From the NCBI GenBank assembly GCA_013076295.1, contig RQOL01000772.1, positions 4,679,087 through 4,743,086 on the forward strand: a DNA stretch of 64,000 bases. The letters are read 5' to 3'. Within the stretch, counting starts at the first letter, position 1. The number at the start of each line of letters is the position of its first letter. The stretch comes from Sanderia malayensis. Taxonomy: Eukaryota > Cnidaria > Scyphozoa > Semaeostomeae > Pelagiidae. The notes under the pieces are model-generated. The model worked only from the letters and a program-made list of their open reading frames with translations, made no database searches and was not told the origin of the DNA. This document shows positions 56,801 through 64,000 of this stretch, one piece after another. Both the position numbers and the translations under genes were made by a program.

Positions 56801-59344
56801 GAAAGATTGTATAAAAGGAAAAACGGTAAAAAGGAGTTGTTTTTTTAACTGTCTGATGACATTTAATAATGTCAAAGAATAGAAGAGAACCAGATAGATA
56901 GATGCTTTCTTCGTCGTAAGAATAATAAACACTAGTCATTCTTATTTTATTAAAACTTAATTTCTTTTATTTTTTAAGAACGTTGTTATTCAAGCAAACA
57001 GCGCGAGATCATCGTTTTCGGACTATGACAGTCTGTCTGATTCTGATGATAATGGTGAAGATTATGATGATAACGATGATGGTAGTGATGATTATGGTTT
57101 TGGTTATGGTGATTTGAATAACATTGTGCCACCAACAAGGTACGCTTGATTGCAAAAGGACAATTATAATTTTCTCTATATTCTCCGCTCTATATGCACT
57201 AGAACTTGAAGTTCATGAATCTTGCATGTGATGCATCGTAATCTTTTTTTACTAAATCTACTACTTGCCAGCTAGTGAATTTTGTTTTGATATAAATCTA
57301 CAGCCAGAGCAACTCAGTTCCCATTACGAGACAAGCAAATGCGTAAGTTTGTAAAAAATACTTACCGGTCATATCTCAATTAAGCTGTCTTATCTCATGT
57401 CTTTAATTCTTTAAATTTCGATTTTCTATTTTTACTGAAGATCAATTAGAGGAAGGTGTAGACAATGCCCAAATGTTGGCACAACTCAAAGCACCTCTGC
57501 AAGTGCAAACCAATGTAAGGCATTTCCATTTCTAGTCCTTAGCTATCAACATTATCTTCAGGCTTTCTGTTTATACTTCATGCAATGATTTGTTTTTGTT
57601 TATGTAGCTTTTGTTTGTCTGCCAATGCAGCCGCATAGTATTTGCTATTGTTGCAAAGAGCCATTCCCAGATAGAGGCCTTGAAGCATTGGCGAATCAAG
57701 ATCAAGTGTCCTCGGCGTCGGCCTATGCACCTCAGACGTCGCATATTATTAGTCCAATATCTTGTAAGGGCATATTCACTCTGTTTATCTTTGGTCTCCT
57801 TCATTAATTCTGTCACGAATACGTAATTAGGTACAATAATTAAAACAGAGCAGGTTTTACGATATTCTTTTTCTGATATTTAAATATCCATGTTGGCAAA
57901 AAGTTCTTGTCTTAATCGGGTAAACATTAATTGTTGTGATCTTCTATTTCAATTTTCAGGCTCTTTGTGTCAAGCTAGATCTTGCCATTTGTATTGGGGC
58001 TGCAGAAAACCAGGATGTTTTGGGTGCCTCAATAAATTTGCAGGTTATTTTTTTCTGCTCAGTTAACGATATTTTAATAACTATTGATATTTATGTTATG
58101 CCATTATGGTATACAGTAAAGTCCTGCCTTCAACGAGCTGTGTTATAAGAACATCAAGTCTGATTTTGCCGAATAAAACCTCTTTCTGCAAGAAACCCTC
58201 TGGGCTGACTCACCCACAATTTTTACAGAAAATTACATAGTAATTTATTATGGTTTATTTTGGTGAGTATGTTTTCAAAGCCAAAACAGTGAAATGTTTG
58301 ATTGCTTGGTAAGACTCAACCGAATGATAGATGAACCCAAGAGACCTGTAAATGGCATGCAGTGGTGACTTTTAATTGCTACTTGCATTCCAAAATGAGA
58401 GAGGATAGACTTTACTGAGTATTGATGCTTTTTATACCACGGTGTATAGTTTTTGTTAAGTGATTTTTTTACAGAGCAATCTTCAATTTGCAATCTTCTT
58501 CCTTAGATATTAATTTTTCTCCGTTGGTGTTGTCAATGATTTTGAATAACAATGCTTTTGAGTCAAATATTTTTCAGGTAAGATATTATGCGATAATGCA
58601 TTAACAATTGATTTTACATGTTTATACATTTTTATGTATATTATTTTCCGCTTTAGCGATGAGTTTAGTCTTAAGTGATAATCTACTGAACTTTTAATGA
58701 AGCTAACCTTGTTTTCTAGTTGTATTTGCAAGGAAAGAATATAAACATTAGAGAACTTCATCGTCAATGTATGCAGAAACTTGATTCAAGAGAGTATACT
58801 GTTCAATGTAAGAGATATTTATTTTGATTTTGTACAACTAAGAAACAAAACACAATTTCATTATATTCAAGCAATTTTATAGCTCACTGTTATAGTAGGT
58901 TGTAATTTCTTTCTATACAGATATTGTTTTTCTCTTTCCCGCGATTATATTTTCCTGTTTCTTCAATAGCTCCAGGTCTTAAATCAAGTGGAATTGTTTG
59001 CTACATCTGCGCATTGAGAAATTTTAAAGAATTGGTTTATCAATATCGAAAATTTGTTCCTGCAAGTGAGTTACCCTCTTCAGTTTCATCAAGAGCAGAT
59101 TGTCATTGGGGAAAGAATTGTCGTACCCAGTTTCACAATCCAGCTCATGCAAGGTATTAACCTCTATTTTCATAATCTTTTATCGTTATTTTTTTTATAT
59201 TTCCTTTTATTTCTTACTCTTCATGCTCATATACAGTTTTAAAATATTTGCAAGACACAAAAACTAACTTTTTTCTTTTAATGATGTGCAATCTTTTTTA
59301 GTCGGTTCAACCACATTTGCGAACAAACCAGATTTACACATTGA
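53842..59344 (+). CDS. CHFR: E3 ubiquitin ligase CHFR (FHA-RING-PBZ)
   Basis: Twenty exons join in phase to 596 residues. CHFR is a mitotic-stress checkpoint ubiquitin ligase that binds poly(ADP-ribose). Seen: the FHA domain (about 30-115; SIGRS, LLSGIHCRI, SKNGTLVNG), RING (about 212-250; CSICQ, CVSTQPCMHSFCAACY, CPSCRR), an Asp/Glu/Ser-rich linker (about 305-345), and a Cys-rich region (CRQCPNV, CYCCKEPFPDR, CHLYWGC, GCFGCL, CYICALRNFKELVYQYR). The C-terminal PBZ zinc finger has CHWGKNC...H...FNHICEQTRF. Exons: 53842-53968, 54512-54611, 54733-54778, 54877-54937, 55363-55467, 55707-55771, 55877-56020, 56149-56171, 56304-56379, 56586-56664, 56761-56825, 56979-57139, 57304-57342, 57441-57514, 57608-57763, 57960-58043, 58507-58577, 58720-58807, 58970-59153, 59302-59344. 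The start could instead be the second Met (residue 8), but the frame is open from 53842. A 23 bp micro-exon encodes EIFHECV. Confidence 0.97.
53984..54304. mobile_element. ~320 bp MITE-like inverted-repeat element in CHFR intron 1
   Basis: The left end (CTGCATTTTGAGGATTTTTG at 53984) is matched by the complement at the right end (to about 54304), with similarity continuing inward about 70 bp (GGCCAGGGGG, CAATAATTT). A near-perfect palindrome at about 54183-54228 (TTAGGCCATACAACTATGG and its complement) lies inside. No clear target-site duplication was found. Confidence 0.75.
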
Positions 59345-61950
59345 CGCTTTCATGCGAAAACCAGGTATTTTAAAAATAATTTCTCTGAATAAATATATGC
59401 CGTTTTTTCTATTGCAACATGAATTGTTTGTATATATCTCAAATTTTGAAATGTTAATAAGATAAAATTTCATGTTTTTATTAATTTTTTTATTCTGTGT
59501 TCTTTGTATTTCTTATTTGACTAACCTCGTCCGTATGCGCGTCTGGCCAACGCATGCGTATGCTATATTTCCCCATGTGTGATTTGCCAAAGAGTTTAAA
59601 CTGGAATTCAAATTTGTATGCATGTCTGTGGTGACCATTGTCTGTGTCAAATGCCACTGGGAGTTTTCAGCTTTTTTGGCTGGAGATACCTGACCTCGAA
59701 GGTCGAAAGATCAAGAGTAGCGATCAGACTCTCCATTGGAAAAATCGGGAAAGAGGGTGAGCTTTAGTGGCTGCTCGGCACGTGGCATAGGTTCCCCCGG
59801 GGAAGATAGGGTTTCGCCGTTTTTTGCGAAATTTTATTGGAACCGGGAAATTTTCAACTGTGTTTCATTAAATTTTCATAGTTTTTCAAATTAATTTGAA
59901 TAATTATCAAGTTTGTTGTCGAAGGTAAGTCCACCATGCCTAAAAAAGAAGTCTCGACATTTGTCAGCGCAATAGTCTGAACTTCCCATTTAGAGGTTTG
60001 GATACCTTCAACAGTTCAATTGTTGATTTTAAAGTAACTGAAGATATCTGACATCTCTACAAACATCTCGTGACTGATTGCATGTGGGAAAGTTCAAATG
60101 TTTGTGCGATTGTTGTGCGCATGTTTAAATTGAACGTATTCAGCGGCATTATCTTGTTCAGCGGTCTATGGATTTACCAATGGGATGCACGTGCAGTTCG
60201 GAATTTTCGATTATTTTGAATGCTTTCGCCAAATATAGTACGCTCGGTGATATACCCATGATGCTCCAGGTGCGCACTGGTACAAAGAGGCTTGCACGAG
60301 ATGATTCTGGTCTTTCAGTCTTGCCAATTTGTCGAGATGAGAACAATTGTGCAGGGTGGGCCACGGACAAGCACAAAATGCAGCAAGTGGAAACACACGG
60401 AGGCTGAATCTATTGGAAGAAATGAAGTCTCACCGTTCACTCATAACTTTAGTGGAAAAGGGTAGAAGCAAAGTAATGTTGTGAAATGAGGATTGATGGA
60501 AATTAAATCGGAATCCTGTTTTTGAATCGGCAAGAAGGCAACAAGCAAGCTGGTGTACGGAAAAGAATAAAGATGGCTGGGGAAGAACCGAATTTTTCGG
60601 GTAAGCTGTGATTTTATACAGTATTAATAAATCATATCGGAATTTTAGGAAAATATACTTACTTCCCATATTTCTTATATAGTTTGTGTATAAATGTAAA
60701 ATCTGAATCAGAGCAATGGCTTTAGTTTTACCATCCAGAAATACCAAGAAATATTGATATTTCAGAATGTAGGTTCTTATCTGCCGGTATTACTGTGAAC
60801 AATAATCTTTCTTGCTTTCTAGATATTGACTGGTGATACTTTAGCAAAAGGATAAAAATGAAAGGAAGCTGTTTTGAAAGGCACGAAGAGTGGTGAGGAA
60901 GTTTTAATTATTGTAAAAGAAGGTCGATTTAAATATGTTTATTTATGTAAACGTTGTGGATTTGTCATTAGTTATTTTGTTTGTGTGCTCGTTTTTACGC
61001 TGCATATTAACAGTTTTTTCCTTCTTTTTTTGTAGCTATTAGCTGATGGTAATGCAGAGGACAGCAAAACTATTGCGAAAGGCTCTAAGAAAAGATGAAT
61101 ACATATTGCAGAAGAACTTGACAAACAATACATTGCTAATAGTATAATTTATAGGAGTTAAGCGAACGTGCGATTTTTCGATTATTTGAGACTTGTATTT
61201 ATACATAGAACTTAGTAAGATTTTACTCATCAAACTTCGCGCGGCACAATGCTGTTGACTGTAACTTCCTCCCCCCTTTTCAAACTTTACTTCACTCGTA
61301 CGTTTGACGAAAACAAAAACACCTTACGATGCAACCTGTACTTATTCATAATAAATAATTAATTACAATATTAATAGGACTTCTACTCTTAAATCACTCT
61401 ACAACTAATTCATCTACATATATCAAATGAATTTGTGAGTTAATCTTGGATACGTCAATCTAACAGTGACCCAAAATAGTATTTCACCACTTAGATCTAC
61501 TTAAAAATATAAACTGATCTATCTTCAGAGTTCGTAGAAACTACTTGCCGTTGAATACAGTAATAGTCTACAAATTGAGACATCTTGAAGTCACTACAGT
61601 TACTCAAATTAGCACGATACTAATTAAGGAATACATTTATACAATACTGACATGTACCATATACGTCCGCCGTTATGCCAGTTAAATTGCAACAATCAGA
61701 ATTAAAAATGCATGTGCACCAAGGATACATTAAAATTGAATAACAAGAAAAAAGCAGTGAAGCTCTGGCCTTGTTTGCTATCTTATTTCAAAAAGATAAA
61801 ATAAAAGACTTGCCCGAAGATTGGTTATTCGTCTTTTCAAATAGAGATTTTCCAAACCAATGATTGCATTCGTCACAGTTATTCACAGGAGGTAGATTAA
61901 TCGTTGATTCCAATTTGATTAGCCAACCCAATCAATGATTCGTAATTTGA
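59345..61950. other. Gap between convergent CHFR and GRK genes
   Basis: Both genes end into this 2.6 kb interval. 59640-59850 is more GC-rich than its surroundings with several short self-complementary segments (for example GTTTCGC with GCGAAAT). A short spliced-looking frame starts at 60573 (MAGEEPNFS, then gtaagc) but meets a stop soon after the next acceptor at 60823. No gene is recognised. Confidence 0.4.
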
Positions 61951-63897
61951 TTAAACATGATTATCAGATGATCGGTCATTGTCTAAGCTTTCCCTGCTCG
62001 ATTGAGAATGAATTTTCTTTGTATTGCTCATTATTTTTGCACCAGTTCGAACCATTATCTGAGCTTCTTCGTGAGCTCTTCGGATCTCTTTCAACCATTC
62101 CTCGTACTCAGTTTCACTCTACAACAAAACAAACAAAATAAACAAAAGCTGCATAAAATACAAAACTAATTAAATCATAGACAATTAATGATTTGAAAAT
62201 AGATTCATGCCTCAGCACGCATTGTATGTTCTTTCTGATCTCTGCTTAATATCTTCATGCATTTAAATCCCTTTATTTGGGTTTCATCAATTGAAAATAT
62301 GTCTTCAAATGGTAAAAGGCATTTTGCCGAGCTCTGTGAATGATAATAATAATCAATCAATTACCTCTGCTAGATAGGTCTGAAATATGCAAACAATCAA
62401 ATGAGATAATTCTTGTCTGATAGTAATATTTGAATGTCTTACCACTTGCTCCCCACGCCATTCTATCCTGTTTGGAAATAGATAAAAATACTTCCTCTGC
62501 CATTGCGACTGGAAAGGTCCCCCCAATCTGCTCAGAAATCCATGCAAAAGACAGTCACTTGATTCCGTAAGTTCTATAAAACAAAACATGAATATTAGGC
62601 AGACAGTAAATACATAACAAATAAGATTTGCAAAAGAAATGGATTACATTATAACATAATGTACAGAAACACTTACAATTTGCATGTGCATTAGACAATA
62701 GTTTTGTTAGGAATATATTCGCATCATCGAAAACCTATACTTAGTAGCTGTTAATGAATTGCAAAAAGAGCAACTTGCATATGTTTAAAATATACCTATA
62801 TGAGTGAGGTTCATTTTGGTTCCCTTTTTTGCTTCCATTTTGTCAGTCTCTTGATTTACAACTTCAAAAACAGTTTCTAAATAAATCGACATAAAAATAA
62901 GTAAACCAGCAAATTGATAACATTTGATTATTCGTCTGAAAATATAAGCAGTGGCTTGCATCGAGTCAAAATGCACAAGAAAGAAGGTCAATTTCACCTG
63001 CAATTTCTTGTTGCCATCTCTCTGAGTTGATGTAGTTGAAATTCTTATAAAGAGCTTGGTCTGCTTCGGTCAGCTAAAAAGAAAGATACTTCAAGAATAA
63101 GTTAAAAGAACATAGCCCAAGCCTATAACTATATATTAATAGAAATGACTTGCAATGCAGGAACAATGCTATGATAAGCAACGAAATAATATTATTCACA
63201 TTGCTAATATGCATAAACTGAATCTAGCCGAGATCTGACCTTAATTCCTTTGACGTCATCTTCATCAAATGATCCAATATCAAAAGCATCGGCAGCATTA
63301 ACTTCACCACGTGGTGGAATGAGAGGCGGCACAAGCTGCACATAAATGTCATACGTTTCATCATATGCTATGCTTTGTATATAACACATAGCTACATGCA
63401 CAATACATGCATATACATGGTTAGCAGGACTAGGTTGTGAATCTAAAAGGAGGATTTCACCTTTAATAGTTCAACTTGCTTCCATTCAACAGCTTTGAAG
63501 AAAGGATGCTCTTTGATCTCATCAACCCTGTTGAAGGTATATGAAGTCAGTCATTAAAACATGATTGGATTAATTAAACAAACATATGGATGGTGCAGCT
63601 ATTCAAATACGTTGGTTGTTGATGAACAGCATACCCGGTTCCACGGCAACCCAATCTTAGTGGTACATCTCGTTGTAAAAATCCATTTAATAAAGACCTC
63701 ATTGAGTCACTGAACTCGTCAGGTAGTTTGATATCCTAGACAATTAAAATTAAAAAAGTACACTGGCCCAATAGCAATATCGCAAAAATGATTATGATGT
63801 TGGTGATTAAAATAGAAGCACTTAAATTACCATTGTCAAAGTCATTTTATCAATTTCGTACTTGTCTTTCGTTTTCTGTTGTCGAAAAGGACTGTGC
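61951..63897 (-). CDS. GRK2: G protein-coupled receptor kinase, GRK2/3 (beta-ARK) type, 3' part
   Basis: Nine minus-strand exons (63831-63897, 63635-63735, 63461-63527, 63240-63335, 62998-63073, 62796-62876, 62443-62573, 62211-62333, 61951-62118) join in phase to about 302 residues plus stop. The N-terminal RGS homology region and most of the kinase domain lie beyond the right edge. GRK2/3 phosphorylates active G protein-coupled receptors and binds G beta-gamma and phosphoinositides through its PH domain. Seen: the kinase C-lobe ([55 protein letters not shown]); the kinase C-terminal extension ([20 protein letters not shown]), which is almost invariant in GRK2; the return RGS segment ([10 protein letters not shown]); and the PH domain ([35 protein letters not shown]). 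The C-terminal helix ([15 protein letters not shown]) follows. The tail after it is lineage-specific and Ser-rich. Orthology is to the GRK2/GRK3 pair as a whole. Confidence 0.97.
62119..62210 (-). other. GC-AG intron in the GRK gene
   Basis: The exon 62211-62333 ends GCTGAG and the intron begins gcatga; the next exon starts AGTGAAACTGAG. Both sides are in phase 0 and no GT donor lies within reach. This is the third GC donor seen in the window. Confidence 0.8.
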
Positions 63898-64000
63898 CTG
63901 AAAAAGAAACATAAATTAATTAACCATTCACCCTAACAACATGATTTGATTGATCATCGAATCATTTCTTTGCAGCTGAACTACAATATTTTTTATACAT

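Noticed and set aside
59670..59740. Short resemblance to U1/U2 snRNA fragments (GGAGATACC..., AAGATCAAG.GTAG)
   Set aside because: Matches are only about ten bases, in the wrong relative order, with no 5' splice-site pairing segment or branch-point recognition sequence.
60158..60407. Overlapping open frames of about 60-80 codons on both strands
   Set aside because: Neither strand shows a known motif and both are open over the same span, which points to base composition and not coding.

Overview
This is nuclear DNA from an AT-rich, intron-dense animal genome. The gene set is metazoan: GRK2/3-type receptor kinase, CHFR, HINFP, CLUH, SMIM14, a beta-1,4-galactosyltransferase and a dystroglycan-like receptor. 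Dense short introns, a galaxin-like gene and an expanded dystroglycan-like gene fit a non-bilaterian animal such as a sponge or cnidarian. I cannot decide which from the sequence alone. No bacterial, viral or organellar genes were recognised.

Layout, left to right. 346-2583 (-): galaxin-like secreted Cys-pair repeat protein, running off the left edge. 3342-7349 (-): beta-1,4-galactosyltransferase with seven exons; a 1.5 kb inverted-repeat transposon sits in its last intron and a small TA-flanked MITE in another. 8000-10942 (-): HINFP, the histone H4 gene zinc-finger factor, seven exons. 11426-22030 (-): one uninterrupted 3534-codon exon for a giant dystroglycan-like membrane protein with ten cadherin-like plus SEA-like units, three of them recent 807 bp tandem copies. 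24483-25308 (+): SMIM14, five exons. 25.3-28.9 kb: a transposon-rich gap. 28880-39904 (+): CLUH, reconstructed as 45 exons that sum to an exact open frame of 1352 residues. 39.9-47.8 kb: no gene recognised. 47801-51779 (+): a VWC-domain single-pass membrane protein with two PPxY motifs; its 5' end is uncertain. 53842-59344 (+): CHFR, 20 exons, 596 residues. 61951-63897 (-): the 3' half of a GRK2/3 gene, cut by the right edge.

Exon structures were assembled by hand from splice signals, reading-phase continuity and remembered family conservation. For each complete multi-exon gene the exon lengths sum to a multiple of three. There is no operon-like logic; these are independent housekeeping, signalling and adhesion genes. 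One link is worth noting: two membrane proteins in the window (the dystroglycan-like giant and the VWC protein) carry cytoplasmic PPxY motifs of the kind WW domains bind.

The most unusual content is the giant repeated dystroglycan-like gene, which has no Gly-Ser maturation pair in any unit. Also notable are several intact non-autonomous DNA transposons with readable target-site duplications, three GC-AG introns, and a long perfect-looking foldback at 26.1-26.3 kb.
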